Shown piece by piece: positions 1 to 12,699 of a DNA stretch of 64,000 nucleotides; the first letter of the stretch is position 1, and every line of letters begins with the position of its first letter. The DNA lies in NCBI GenBank assembly GCA_973895155.1, contig OZ316895.1, positions 2,914,001 through 2,978,000 on the forward strand. The letters are read 5' to 3'. The position numbers and the translations under genes are program-made. The notes under the pieces are model-generated. The model saw nothing but the letters and a program-made list of their open reading frames with translations. It was not told the DNA's origin and did not search any database. The DNA is from Marsupella aquatica. Taxonomy: Eukaryota; Marchantiophyta.

Positions 1-1374
1 GGAATGACCACTTGATCCTGTATTGCCTCTTTCAAGAGAATGAGTGATGGAATTCTTGCCAGAGGCACGAATTGCATCGGTGAACAAACGGACCTGCGGT
101 TGATCTGATTGTAGAGATTCAACGTCAGTATCTACAAGATAAAATTCACCTGTCGACGCATCAACCTCGACCTCATCATCACTCGCAGAGATACTACTTT
201 TCAAGGGGCTGTGAGGACATTCAACCCAGTTGGCATGGTCCAGACTTTCTTCAAAGATGATGCTCCCATCAACATCCCTCCCATTGATGGCTTCTGTAAA
301 ACTGCGAAACAATTCTTCCTTGGAATCTCTCCTGGTAAGTGGCGAAGAGTCATCAATTGGCTGTGACGAATCCATCTTCCCAATGGTGACCACCTCCGCT
401 GTTTGACCTTCAGATGGAGAAATCTGGTGTTGAACCTCTTCTCCTGACTCCAACTCTGCAGTTGCCGGAGGAACCAAAGGGTTGGTATGAGAATTAAAAT
501 CTTCAAAGAAGGAATCCTCTTGCCCGGTTGTGTCAGATAAACCTTCGGAGAAATCATCTGCCGAGCCTTCATCGTCGCTGAGAGAAATAACCCCCCCACG
601 AACTGTGCATACATACTCGCGGTCACCATCCTGCTCCTTCTGAGCGTATATTTCGCAGATGCGGGCAGTACTGATTACGTAGATTTGATGGACATGACCA
701 AGTCTATGCTGAAATGTAACTGCACAAAAACGAAAAACAGAAGAATTAATTTGCTGTACGAAAGTGAGAATTCTGACCTGAACCCCAACTTCCGGTCGAT
801 GACGAGAAATCGGAGTGCAAATTATACTGGACAAAGCAGCGACATCCCCTAGGGACTCACGTCAGGCTCTGTAGGATCGTTAAAAGGATTTCGATACTAA
901 AACATGTGAAAATTCCGCAGGGACAAGACTTCTATTTGCGAGCTATTGCAGTTCTGTTGTTCTATCGACGAAGTTCAAGCGTATCAGCGTTCGTAACTAA
1001 CTTGTGGAAGTTATAATTAATGATGTGTGCATGGATTTCTTCCGCACACAGGGTAGCTGGGAAGACACTCCCAGAGCCGGCCGGCTGCGAATTGACACCA
1101 TAACAACAAAAACAACCGCCCTCCACATCCACCCTCATCAATTCATAGACGAACAACAAGAGGGCTTCGCACCTGTGAGCTCGCACGGCTCCTTCTCCGA
1201 CGAATATGACGGCGGCGGCACGAGAACGAGCCTGCTCGTCGCCCCGGCTGTGTAGATGGCGTCCTCCGATTCCCCAACAACCTTCACGGATTGCTCTAGG
1301 GTACCTTCTGCAGCCAACCAGCTGCTCGTGCTGCTGCTCTCCATCGTCCCCACCTCGTCCTCCTGTTCCTCCAT
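1..1374 (-). CDS. 5' part of an unrecognised conserved plant protein (partial, runs off left edge)
   Basis: I read two coding exons on the minus strand: exon 1 at 1374..1173 (ATG at 1374, donor GT at 1172-1171) and exon 2 at 719..1, which continues outside the window. The 453-bp intron has a GT donor and a TGCAG acceptor, and joining in phase 1 keeps one open frame of 307 codons to the window edge. The N-terminus is acidic and Ser-rich. At about residues 60-105, across the junction, it reads PCEL, then VHQIYVISTARICEIY and EYVCTVRGG, which looks like a folded beta-rich domain. After that it is acidic, Ser/Asp/Glu-rich and probably disordered. The PCE...VYxxSTARxxEIY...EYxCTVR pattern resembles, from memory, an uncharacterised plant family; I cannot name it or give a function. 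A closer acceptor (TTTCAG at 709-714) was rejected because it puts a stop in frame. The 5' flank (1375-1520) is strongly GA-rich on the coding strand, as in many plant leaders. Confidence 0.62.
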
Positions 1375-1639
1375 TGCTCCCTGTCCGAAATCCTCCCGTC
1401 CAGTCCAGTGATTTCGCTTATGACAGACCCCTCACTCCCTCTCTGCCTCCTCTTCCCCTCCCTCCTCTTCCCCTCCCTCCTACCTCCGTCTCTCCTTCTG
1501 CCTCCGTGTCGTCTTCGCCTTTTTGCCTTCCTCGTTACGTGTGTTGCGTACTCCGTTATATTCCCGTCTCCTCTCCCTCATACACCGCCCTGTAATCCAT
1601 CACAAGGGAAACTAAACCTTCGATTAACAGGTTCTGCAT

Positions 1640-1833
1640 CTCACCGTAATCACCGCCTCGTCTCAAACTCTCGAAACCTTCAATTCCATCGACGACACAT
1701 TGATTGATCAAAGAGAAGATAAGGCATCTTGAAGGTTGCGCGCCTCACCGGAATCACCGTCTCGCCTCGGCTTGCGAAATCTTCGATTGCATCAATAAGA
1801 AATTCATCGATCAAAGAGAGGATAAGGCAACTG
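1640..1833. repeat. Imperfect tandem duplication, about 91-bp units
   Basis: Two diverged copies lie side by side, at about 1640-1732 and 1744-1833. Each starts with CTCACCGNAATCACCG and ends with GATCAAAGAGA(A/G)GATAAGG. They lie just upstream of the minus-strand gene ending at 1374. No function is evident. Confidence 0.55.
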
Positions 1834-3320
1834 ACACGGAGAACGAGATTATGTCAAACAATCCCCGAGCGATGTCAACTCAGCCGTAAGAGAGCCGCCC
1901 TCCCGCAGACGCCGGTGTCAAAGAAGGTGGTCGACCATCACTACCGTAGTGTGCACTCCGCTCTCGTTTCCTGGACTTTCCCTCTTCTCTACAAGGCAGT
2001 GAGTGACCTCTCTCTAACTGCACACTCTGTGGAAGAAGCCTCCGGTGTGCACTTAATGGGGGTTTGCACTACCTCATAAGCGCAAACACTTAGCATTTGC
2101 ATTTATCGATAAGAGGTATCGACATGTGGGTGGCCCATACATTTGTGGCCCTTTAATCTCTCTGAACTGTCTATGGTGCTGTGGCTACTCCTGCATGTGT
2201 TTTATTGAGGCATCTCAAATATTGAAAAAAAAACCAACTCACTAGTGCTTGCAATGCACTCAGGCGCACGAAAACTGGTACAGCCAGGCAGTGATATTTT
2301 CAATCTCTCAGATTTGAGAGGGGTCACAGCAGTGTGCTAAAATTGCAAGGTCAGTCAATGAACTCACTAAAATTGGGTCATTTCCTTGTAGCAGTCAGCC
2401 ATCAGTTTTGGTCACGACTCTTGGGCCTCACATTCGGTGCCCGAACAGTCGTTCCCACTGCCCCGGGTCACAACACTCTCAGATGATGTCACATGCAAAA
2501 TTCATTGTATTTGAGACGCCCTATTTAGTTTCAAAGGTCGTTACCATAAGGGCCAGAACATTTGCAAACTTTGCCCTTGGACTTTTACTGAACAAGCCAG
2601 AGGAGACAGTTCAGGCACAAACTTCTCCTGCAATGAAGACTTAATACGCTGCTATACACCTCTAACAGTGTCGATCTGGGCCTTGTGTCAGCAGACACTC
2701 TAGTGACTTCCTTCCTAGATTGTATATCCTGCCCTAAACCCAAACCCTGCCTTGAATGTAAATTTTAGTCTATGTAAAAAATGACTTGCGCTTATCAATA
2801 GTTGTATGGAAGGACTTGTGCCTTTACCCATAAATTTGCATAAACCTTTACAGAGGGTTTGCAATTATGTATTTGTCCTTCAGTGTCTTTGCACTTCCAG
2901 AAAGTGCAAAGAATGTGAAAAGTGGACAGAAAAAAATTGAGGAAGGGATATCTTGCAATTATCCAGGTTTTGCAGTTATGTAGTGTGCACTTAGGGATAG
3001 GTCACTGTACTATACTTCGTAGCACAAGTCTCGTTCTGGTCCTAATTATAAGCGGGCTATTTGACGGTACCTAAACCTAGATTAGCAGATTCGGCTTTCC
3101 CAATACACGGTAATGACAGCTTTTGCAGGGAAATTGGCTCAACAGAGCATCAGATTCTTTGGTGATTAGCAATGTGGATAGATACGGGCTTAATTAGTTC
3201 GCATTAATCTCTGTCTTTCCTTTCATCTCCCACCTCTAATTACACTCACAGTGCTTACAGAAAGTAACAACTAATATTGATTAATCCTGATTAAGGGAGT
3301 TGTTTAGAAAGAAACCCCGA

Positions 3321-3444
3321 TGGACCACAATGTTTGACCAATTGGACCACCGTAAATCTGTAGACCAGTTTCAAATAGCCATTATTTTGTGACATGATCT
3401 CATTTTTACTTCTTAGGAGCTGTTCTAATACACATTGTGGTCCA
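3321..3444. repeat. Short inverted repeat (possible MITE remnant)
   Basis: TGGACCACAATGT at 3321-3333 is repeated in perfect inverted orientation at 3432-3444, separated by 98 bp. I could not find a clean target-site duplication, so this may be the core of a foldback element or chance. Confidence 0.35.
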
Positions 3445-6400
3445 TACCATTTTTGAGGTTGTTTGGACGTGATCAGGGGAGGGGGAATAAAACTCCTTAA
3501 AACTTAGAACCTGGGTTTTACTAGAGTGAGCATTATTACAAACCTAACCTCAAAACCATTTATTTACTATTATGACACCCAAAATGTATCGGGTTTGTTT
3601 CACCAATATCCGTGCACACGGGAGCATCTCATTGGCTCTCAGCTAACTAGCAGGGTTAGCCTAACTCAGCAACGCTCCCCTCTCCACACACCCTTGCCAA
3701 CATATTGCCGAGTTCTCAGTCCTGACCACCTGTCACACCAGTGGAGGCTTTCTTTGGGTCCAGTCACCCCCCCCCTACCCCTCCATGCCACCCCTTTTGC
3801 AAATCCCCCTGGATGTTGGGAATGAATCTGGACCCCAGAAACAAGGGAGGGTGACCCCCTCCTCAGGTGCACCACTGCAGAAGGGTTACACTTTCAGTTC
3901 GGTTTGAAAGGAGCCGGTGGGTGACATGGGCAAATGGATAAAGACTCTAAAAGTCCAGAAACTTGGGCAAGAACAATTTGGAGGGTGATGCCGTGTGATA
4001 GGACAAAAAGAACAAACAGAAACCTCCTATCGTCTCCTGGCCACTCTTGTTAGGGCTTGCTTGCTTGGTCCACCGGTTGGGACCACTCCTGCCTTTGGAG
4101 TTTTCGTGACTCTTGGTTTGGCACTTTCACATGTAACTTACTTGGAAGAACTCACGACACCTGAGCTGAGCACAAGTTTGCCATCGAACCTTTCTTTTGC
4201 CACTTTTACTGCTAAAGGATCAGAAACTTTACGCAAAAATTCTCCTCCTCACAAACAAATTTTGTAACTGAGACGTCTTATGACGTTACAGTCAGGCTAG
4301 CTTGCCAGTGACTATGGTTAATTTTTTGTTTTGCATGGGGGAATGAATGGGGAGCAAATGTAACTAAATCAGACTTTATTATGATGGTTACAAAACTAGA
4401 CCACAAAAAAGAGAAGAAAAAAAAAACCTAGACCGCAGTGCTTACGTTACTGCAAATTATGCAATTCCAAAGCTTATTCACATTTTTAAGATACAAACCT
4501 AGTTTAGTTTGCTAGGAGCCTGGCCATGACGAAAGAGCTGGTAAGAGGAACCAAGGGTGAAGGGATCCCTTATATCGAAGGAACCCTGGGCATGAAGTGC
4601 ATGGTTCAGAAGCTTTACAGATAGGCTGTTGGGACACAAAGGAACTGTATATGGAAATTTCAAAGGCACGGTCAAAGGGCAAGATAGGGATGTGTAAAAA
4701 GGAATGACTTGTAAAAACCTCTCTATCAGTATTGGAGGGTTTCTTGTTTTGTTGAGGAGGGGAGGGGGCCGAGTAGGGGGATAATAGGAGGGTTTTGGTA
4801 CCGTGATAGAGTTCGTTCTCCTAATAATCACCCCCCTGCTTGTGGATGAAATGACACAACCATAACTAGCACGAGCGAGCATGAGAAAGGGATACAAAAA
4901 TTCGCATCACTTCCCCAATTGAGTACATTGGGAGCTTCGTCTTTTGGAGGTTCGTGCCTTTCCAGTGCCTCCTTTTTCCAAATTGAGAATGCTAACCTGA
5001 CAAGGATGATATTTCTCCTCCACGAAATCTTCTAAAGTAAGCATACCTAGCCAGCTTGTCTTAGGGGACGAAGATTCGCAGCAACACTTGGACTAGAGGA
5101 TCAGAGAATCATTACACAATTAGGATCACCAAGTCATGACAGAAAGAATCAACAGACAACTAGTAAAATATTACTGTACTGTAGTTTCTTTACATGCACT
5201 GTGTGGATTCTGTTGAAGAATGTTGTCTGCTCATTTTCGGTTCCCAATCCAAATCTCCACCTGGTCCCAAATCTCCACCTGACCTTCAGTGCCCTTTCGA
5301 TAAGGTTCAGGAGTATTGTAACTTGACTACGTACTTAGTTTTAATAATGCGAAGAAAGAATGTTAAGCCTACTCCGTAATTCTAGTCAAAGTGACTGTTT
5401 AATGTACCCATTAATCGTCAACACAAATGCTTAATCAACCCCCTCAAAAAGTTTAAAGTATGATAGACCCCCAACTTTTAAGGCCCAATTCACATGTCCT
5501 TGGCCCTTTCTTTTCCAGCCTATCAAACTGAAAGACGTCATCATACAATTAGGCTGCCATGCCATAAGCCCCTCAGATAGGCAGGCCTGATGGCCTTCAG
5601 AAAGGCCCTCAGTAATGGGAGCCTTTGGTGATAGCACTGCCTGTGCCTTTCCTGCCTAAATATGTGACACCAGAGAAAACCCACTGAACACCCCCAAATC
5701 TTGAAGACATATTTGGAACACGTACACAAATCTAGTGGCAAAACTCCACTAAATTGAAAAGACTGCCTATGTTCCACCTCAACCAACCAATCCAACTCTT
5801 CCAGCCACCTGTTTGCCCCCCTTTGATTGCCTTGATGAAAGACAAGCCACACGAATCCTATCCAGTATGACAAAGTAATGCCCCAACACCGGCTTCCTCC
5901 CCGCCCGACTTACCTGCAAAGGCAGGCCTGATGACAGGGCCACCCATTCCATCCCTTTTCCGGCCAGGTACTCCCCAACTCGTCATAACGGGAGTGAGTT
6001 CCAAACTAAGATGGATACAGTTATATTGCATGGGACCGTGTACAAATCCAAGTGGGATACTAGAACATCTCAAAACTGACAATTTGATGAACCTTAACTC
6101 CTTAGTCATGGGTTAAGGACACAAGGAGTTACAGCTCACAAAATTCATAGTCCATAACTTTGTGCCTTAAGGATTGTTCTTATGCCCTTACCATTAGTCA
6201 CTTTAGAGGCTGGTGAAAAAAAAACCAAAAAAACTACATAACCTTGTGAAAAAGTTATGACCATTTCATTAGGGCTGAATGCCGTCATCCATAATTTCAC
6301 AGTTTTGGCCCTATTAATCACGTTGTCCCAAAAACATGTATTCGTTGCCTCAAATAGAGCTGTAAACTAGTTCAATAAATGATGGACTCGCATGTATTGT

Positions 6401-6977
6401 CCATGATGCCCCCATGACTAACCTTTATGACCTGTACCAAAATGTCTGAAGCTCTTCGTCACCTGAAGCCCTTGGCAGGACAGCCCGGCTAATTATAACT
6501 TCTTGGTTCATTTGGACTGAACTTTAGATGTTGTGTGTTAGGATAGGTTGATCCCACCCTCCTGTGAAGCATGCTACTTTGTACCCAATAGACAGTCAGC
6601 TAATTGGTGATGTGACACACATTTTTGTTTTGATTTGAGTTGGTGGGGTTGCCCTGTTTCCAGTGGTCACTGGGCCCTTAAGTCTCTGACTCTCTATGTG
6701 TGGCCTTTTTGGGTCATTTTCCCTTGACAGGCCTCCCATGCCGGCTGGTTCCCCCAATCATGGGGTCTATGTGGAATAAAATAGTAATTAAAAAAACATT
6801 TAAAAAACTATTTACGTGTTGTATTGAAAATGAAAAATGACCTATAAATGCCAGACAACCAGTGGTATATGATTTTCAATTGGCCCATGTGGTCACTCTG
6901 TCCTGAAGTCAAAACAATGTTTAGATATTTACTCTTAGGTCTAGAGTTTCTAAATGTAGGCATGTGCTTGGCTAAGG

Positions 6978-7214
6978 CTGGGGGGTCACTATATGAAAGG
7001 TCATACATCACGTGCGACGGTTTGGGTCATTTATGACCCCCCTAAGTCACTTTCTGTAAAATTGTACGACACCAATGATATGATGACATTTATGCATTTT
7101 GTAATTAAACAACCCTATGTTTCCATTGAAGATTTAATAAGTCTTCTGCCAAAACCATTTAAGTGACCATATACTTCGTCGCACGTGTATAGGGAAGTGA
7201 CACCCCCCCCCGAG
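6978..7214. mobile_element. MITE, 237 bp, 8-bp TSD (hAT-like), copy 1
   Basis: The element is flanked by a perfect 8-bp direct repeat, GGCTAAGG (6970-6977 and 7215-7222). Its ends are inverted: the left begins CTGGGGGGTCACTATATG and the right ends with a C-run and CGAG preceded by AAGTGAC. Subterminal CACGTGCGACG on the left is mirrored by CGTCGCACGTG on the right. It has no coding capacity. The same termini and subterminal motif occur in the element at 19378-19705, so the two are one family. An 8-bp TSD is typical of hAT-type transposons; the superfamily assignment is an inference from TSD length. Confidence 0.8.
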
Positions 7215-7875
7215 GGCTAAGGTTAATTAGATGTGCCACTACTATATACACTAGCAGGATTTTGCTAGTGAGTGGAAATTAGGCTCATTATTACGGAGCC
7301 AATTGGAAGATAGGAGGAGCTTAGTCTATGGACACTTGATATGATTGGCCGACAGACTTAAATTTCAGTGAAGCTCTTTGTGTGTTCCTGTGAACTTAGT
7401 CTCTGATGAAGTGAACCATGTATCTCCTGTGTCGACTCTTGTATGTGGTGGATGTTGCATATGTGCATGTTGTCTTATGAGTGACAATAGTTTTGCTCAA
7501 CAAGCACAAAGTCTTCAAGTCACAAGTACTTTGGGGCATTTTCCAAAAACCTGACTTGATTTCTTAACTTGTTATTAAAGTGGGTTATCAAGTTATCAAT
7601 TAATTGCTCTGGACAAAAATGTCACTTCTGAATTTCTGGAGTAGTGGGATGATGTCTTGACGTCTTCCAGAACTAAGGCCGTCAAAGGCCATCTAAGTTG
7701 TCACCAAGTTGCAAGTATTGAGGATGTTTCCAACGCCTGACTTCAAGTCTTTTTGCCTTGAAAAACCAAACGGAATCCATTCAAATGGCCAGAATACAAA
7801 ATGGGGGCCCCAAAAAAGGAGCAACCGCCCAATGGGACCAAAAGGTCAAAGTGCCACGGCTAGGAGAGCCGGTAC
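7215..7875. other. Spacer between MITE and copia element
   Basis: No gene is seen. Sequence at about 7550-7700 (phrases such as AAAATGTCACTTCTG and AGTAGTGGGATGATG) is loosely similar to sequence beyond the copia element at about 14940-15060, suggesting an older dispersed repeat on both sides of the insertion. The copia target duplicate GGTAC ends this stretch at 7871-7875. Confidence 0.4.
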
Positions 7876-8219
7876 TGTTGAGCATAGACGACATTCGTAA
7901 CGGCAAGCCCATGAACCATCCAACGCACAATAGTCGACACAGAGAGATACGTGGTTCACCTCCACATGAGCCTACGTCCACGGGAACACACAAGAGCTTT
8001 ACTGCACTCTAGGCCGACCGGCCATACCAAGCATCCACAGCATAAGCTCTCCCTATCTCTCAACTAGCTCCGTAACAATGAGCCTAAGTTCCACCAGGGT
8101 CTGGCATTAGCCCTGGCTATATGCACAACAGCACTGCCGCTAACCTTAGCTAGGTCCTAACCCGAGTTAGCCTAACTGTGGTTAGCACAAGAGTCACAAG
8201 ACTAGAGCAATATCTAACA
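7876..8219 (-). repeat. 3' LTR of the copia element
   Basis: This 344-bp repeat starts TGTTGAGCATAG and ends TATCTAACA as read on the plus strand. It is nearly identical to 14194-14537. The five differences I count are all C/T or G/A changes. Confidence 0.95.
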
Positions 8220-8231
8220 AACTCCCCCTTG
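8220..8231 (-). other. Polypurine tract of the copia element
   Basis: On the minus strand CAAGGGGGAGTT lies directly before the 3' LTR. This is the expected position and composition of the plus-strand primer for reverse transcription. Confidence 0.8.
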
Positions 8232-8426
8232 ACTCTTGTCTTAGGGACTGGACTAAATGCTACCATATGGAATCCTCAACGGGAAGTTCTAGACAATCAC
8301 CAAACCAGGTCTCCCCCTAAAAACCACAAGGGTTAACTAAGGGTTAACTAGAACTAAGCCGTAGCCTAACAGGAATGAGTAATCCATATACAAATAGTCA
8401 CACATTGCTAAATAACTCTACTTGCA

Positions 8427-9194
8427 CTACAACTGCAAAACCTGCAAAGTAGCACGGTATCTTGAGAAACTCTCCAAAGGAATCACTTTGGTAAAAGCAT
8501 CAGCGGGATTGAGCTTTCCATCAATCTTGACTAGCTCAAAAGTTTTATCAGACACTACTTGCCTGATAAAATGGTACCTGATATCAATGTGCTTCACCCT
8601 ACTATCCATCACCTGGTTAGCAGCCAAGTGAAGAGCACTCTGACTATCACAGTTTAGAGTCATTTTTCCATGCTCTAAACCCATCTCCGCGATCAACTTA
8701 TCCAACCAAATTGCTTCCTTTGCTGCTTCTACTGCTACAACATACTCTGCTTCTGTAGTAGACTGAGATATACACTTCTGCAAGGTAGATTTCCAACTGA
8801 TACATCCTCCTCCAAGAGTGTATACAAACCCAGTTGTAGACCTCCTTGTATCCAGACAGCCTCCATAGTCAGAATCTACATAGCCAACTAACGTTCTATC
8901 TGATCTGTTATCAAATAGTAATCCATAGTCCTGTGTTCCCCTCACATACCTGAGACTCCATTTCACAGCTTCCCAATGTACCTTCCCTGGATTTGACATG
9001 AATCTGCTGACCTTGCCCATCGCTAGGGCCAAGTCAGGCCTAGTACAAGTCATCAAATACATCAGACTGCCTACTACCTTCTCATAAGGAATCTTAGCCA
9101 TCAGACCTTTCTCCACAACATCCGTACGAGAGAAAGCCGATGATAACTTGAAATGTGAAGCTAAAGGAATACTCACTGGCTTACAATTTTCCAT
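8427..9194 (-). pseudogene. Copia RNase H segment
   Basis: These 255 codons have the usual copia RNase H hallmarks: YEKVVGSLMYLMTCTRPDLA, YVDSDYGGCLDTRRSTTG, SQSTTEAEYV, and the C-terminal RVKHIDIRYHFIR box. The segment is separated from the reverse transcriptase by one stop codon at about 9220. It ends 195 bp before the polypurine tract. Confidence 0.92.
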
Positions 9195-9221
9195 GTCGAA
9201 TCCTGCAAGTATTTTCCTCGC

Positions 9222-10694
9222 TTACTGGCCTTGACTCAAGCACAACTGTCCAGTCTCAAAGTTCCTAAAAATCTCCATCCCTAAGATTCTCTTGGCCTTA
9301 CCAAGATTCTTCATCCTGAATTCAGCACTCAATTTTGCCTTGAGACTGTCAACCTCAGATTGATCTTTAGCCACAATCAACATGTCATTCACATAGATAA
9401 CTAGAATGATGAAACCAAATACATCATTCTTGATTGATTTTGTATACCCACAAGGATCATACACCATCCTTGTAAAACCTTGAGCAAGCATGAAATCATC
9501 AAACCGCTTATTCCATTGTTTGGGAGACTGCTTCAATCCATACAAGGACTTGAGCAATGTGCAAACTAAGTTCTCTTGGCCCTTCTTCATAAAGCCTAGT
9601 GGCTGTCTCATGAAGATCATCTCTTCCAAGTTGCCATAGAGAAAAGCAACATCCATCTGATCCATCACCAGACCAAAAAACATAACAAGTTGACACAAGA
9701 TCCGAATTGTGAAATACTTAGCAACCGGTGAAAAGACCTCATTGTAATCCACTCCTTTCTCCTGAGTGAATCCCTTGGCAACAAGCCTTGCCTTGTAGAT
9801 CTTGTCTCCACCCTCTGAAGGACTATCCTTCAACTTGTAAATCCACTTGCTGTCCACTACTTGCTGACCTCTTGGAAGCTCCACCAGCTCCCATGTCTTG
9901 TTGTCATTCAAAGATTGCAACTCCCTCTGCATTGCTGCATTCCACTCATGCTTCTGTTCTGAAGCACAAGCCTCACTATACGAAGAAGGCTCTCCTTCTT
10001 CCAAGATCAAAGCCATATCATCTTCATCAAATGCAATGTCAATATCATCTAGTTTAGATGAGTCTGCCCATTGACCATACCTGGTAGGAGCTCTAGTAGA
10101 ACGACTGGAAGTTCTTCTAGTAGATGACTCAGGCTGATCTGTTGCTGCTGCTGGTTGAATTTGAGGTACCCCAGCAACAATTTGTTCTTCTTGTTCCATC
10201 ATAGGAACCAGCTCCAAGCCCGGAGCTTCTCCATCTCTCCTGTCATGAACTGCATCATGACTAATCTCCCCCTCAACCCGGTCCGGGATGGGAGATTTCC
10301 CCTTGTCAGTATGGGAGTCCTGAGAACTCTCCCCCTCCTTTGATGATCTGGATTCATTAAAGGACACATCTTTACTGACAATTAGCTTACAGGTTACTGG
10401 ATCCCATAACCTATAACCTTTCATACCTTTTTGATAACCAAGGAAAATGCACTTCTTCGACTTGGACTCCAGCTTGGATCGAAGCTGGGAAGGTGTAAGC
10501 ACATAAGCATCACATCCAAAAATCCTCAGATGTGAGTAATCTGTTGGACGCCCGTACCTCATTTCAAATGACGTCTTGAATCCAATAGAACTGGATGGAG
10601 AAAAATTTACCAAATAAGCTGTAGTGTTGACAGCTTCAGCCCAAAACTCATGTGGTAAGCATGATTGACTCAACATACTCCTCGAGCGGTCCAA
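9222..10694 (-). pseudogene. Copia integrase C-terminal region and reverse transcriptase segment
   Basis: This is the longest open piece of the dead pol (490 codons). It begins in the integrase C-terminal region (HEFWAEAVNTTAYLVN, LRIFGCDAYV), passes a Ser/Glu-rich linker, and enters the reverse transcriptase with KWIYKLK, KARLVAKGFTQEKGVDY, TFSPVA-like EVFSPVAKY, DVAFLYGNL and SLYGLKQSPKQW. The catalytic YVDD box reads YVND, a G-to-A change that removes an essential metal-binding aspartate. The first codon here is internal to the original polyprotein. Confidence 0.9.
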
Positions 10695-12699
10695 TAGTGT
10701 TCGGTTGAGTCTCTTAAAAACACCATTCTACTGAGGAGTATAACTTGTTGTGAGATGGCGGGTAATCCCCTGCTCCTTACAATACGTTCCAAATTCCCCG
10801 AAACTGTATTCACCGTCGTTATCCGATCGAAGATATCTCACCTTATTACCAGTCTGATTCTCAACTTGGGCTTTCCACTCCTTTAAAGTGGGAAAAACAT
10901 CAGACTTATTGTGTAGAAAGTGTATCCACACATACCTTGAGTAATCGTCTATGAACGTGACATAGTATAACCGTCCAGAATGTGAGAGAGTAGGGGCTGG
11001 ACCCCACACATCACTATGTACATACTCAAGTACCTCTGCTGGTGTGAGTTCCAACTCTGAAGGGTTTCCTGTGCTACTTCCCTAGCACACAGTGCTCACA
11101 AAATTCCAACTTACAAGATTGCAAATTAGAAAGTAATTCTTTCTTCTGAAGAATAACCAAACCTTTTTTCACTCATGTGGCCCAAACGGAAGTGCCACAG
11201 CCGGGCCGTCTCCTCATGAGATAAGGTTACATTGGCTTCATCACAAACTACACTGCCCTCCAAAATGTATAGATTGCTATATCTCTTTCCCTTCAATACA
11301 ACTTTAGTACCAGTTGAAAACTGAAGGACACCATTAGCAGAGCTCCACTGATGGCCATTTGCTTCTAAAACTCCAAGTGAAATGAGATTTTTCATCATGC
11401 TGGGAATATGTCTCACATTCCTCAACGTTCTCACAACACCATCAAACATCTGAAATCTTACAGATCCAAGTCCAACAACTTGACATGGGATTCCATTTCC
11501 CATCAACACTGACCCGTTGGAAACCGTGTAAGAACTGAAACAATCTCTCCTAGAGCAAATGTAAAAAGTACATGCACTATCTAGAATCCAGTCATCACTA
11601 CCTAGATTTGACACTACGTTGAGAGCATAACCTTGACATCACAATATGTCATCATCATCGAGTAAATCTACCTCATGCGAGCTCGATGTCGCATTAGCAG
11701 AGGCAGTAGGGACCTTTACTCGACAATCCCTTTTCATGTGGCCAGGCTTGCCACAATTCTAACATGCAAGAGGCTTCCTCTCTTGCGATTTTCCTCTGGA
11801 TTTAGATCTCCCCCGTGATGTAGATCTAAACCTGTTCTGCCCATTCGTGCGCTGCGCTGCTCTTCCCCTGTTCACATTCAGCGCAGTGCCAGAAAAAGAT
11901 GTTGTCTGTGATTGACCCAGCTTCTTCTAAGCATCATCAGATAATAATGAACTCACCACCTCATTATACAAAATGGACTTCAAATCTCTGTACAAGAGCA
12001 GCTGTTTCAAGCCCAGATAAGACGGCGGTAAGGAGCTTAGCAGAAGCAAGGCCTTATCCTCATCTTCAACTCTTTTTCCCAGGTTTGATAAATCCACCGC
12101 TAGACTGTCAAATTCATCCAGGTGATCCTGCATCTTGCTCCCTTCCTTGAGCCTAAGGCTCATCAAGAGAGACTTCTTGTATAGCCGGTCTGACGCATCT
12201 TCCCGGTAGTACTTCTCTCTTAGAGCCTTGAACAGTGACGTGCAATCTGCATAATCATCCAGTTGCTTGATGATGTGCGGCTTGAAATATAGCATTGACA
12301 GCAATCACCTGCTCCTGTCTCCACTATCTCAAAGAAATCTCCTCCTCTCCATCATACTGCTCTCGCGAAGAGAGCATGAGCCAAGCCCATGGCCCGTAGA
12401 ACACCCTTCACTTGCTTCTCCCACAACAAGTAATCAGTACGACCATCGTACTTCTCCACCTCAAACTTTACTCCTCCGAATCTAGCCATCTCCCTCTTCT
12501 TCCCTACTACCGACAGCTCTGGTAGTAACACAGCTTCCTCCACTGCACGCCGCACCGGTGATCGTACCGGTGTCACTAGTTCCTCCTCAAACGGTAGCAG
12601 CTCCTCCTCAGACTCACCGTCTGATCGTCGCGATCCTGAAGCTCCACCGACACCAATTCTTCCAGTATCCTCCGAGTCACTCATATGAAACAATCACGA

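Larger units (their letters stand above)
1375..6977. other. Gene-poor spacer with GA/CT-rich tract and scattered repeats
   Basis: I find no convincing gene here. The first 150 bp is a CT-rich tract that probably forms the leader or promoter of the minus-strand gene at 1-1374. An imperfect direct repeat lies at about 1640-1833. A 13-bp perfect inverted repeat lies at 3321-3333 and 3432-3444. The remainder is A/T-rich DNA with short open frames lacking family resemblance, such as the 132-codon minus-strand frame at 4499-4897. Confidence 0.5.
8427..12693 (-). pseudogene. Decayed copia gag-pol
   Basis: Gag begins at 12693 (acidic N-terminus, then the UBN2-type capsid region at 12304-11927). A CCHC zinc knuckle at about 11719-11766 has TAG (11759-11761) where a residue codon is expected. 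Protease has WILDSAC (near 11590). The pre-integrase LWHFRLGHM box is near 11200, and the integrase core has VHSDVWGP and FIDDYSRYVWI at 11054-10728. Reverse transcriptase is at 10694-9222 and RNase H at 9194-8427. Frame breaks occur near 12360-12300, near 11126-11055, at about 10725 (stop after YTPQ) and at about 9221. The RT catalytic motif reads YVNDM where copia elements have YVDDM (changed codon at 9387-9389). No intact polyprotein is possible. Confidence 0.9.

Noticed and set aside
4499-4897. 132-codon minus-strand frame
   Set aside because: No recognisable motifs, codon pattern or neighbouring gene signals. Probably chance.
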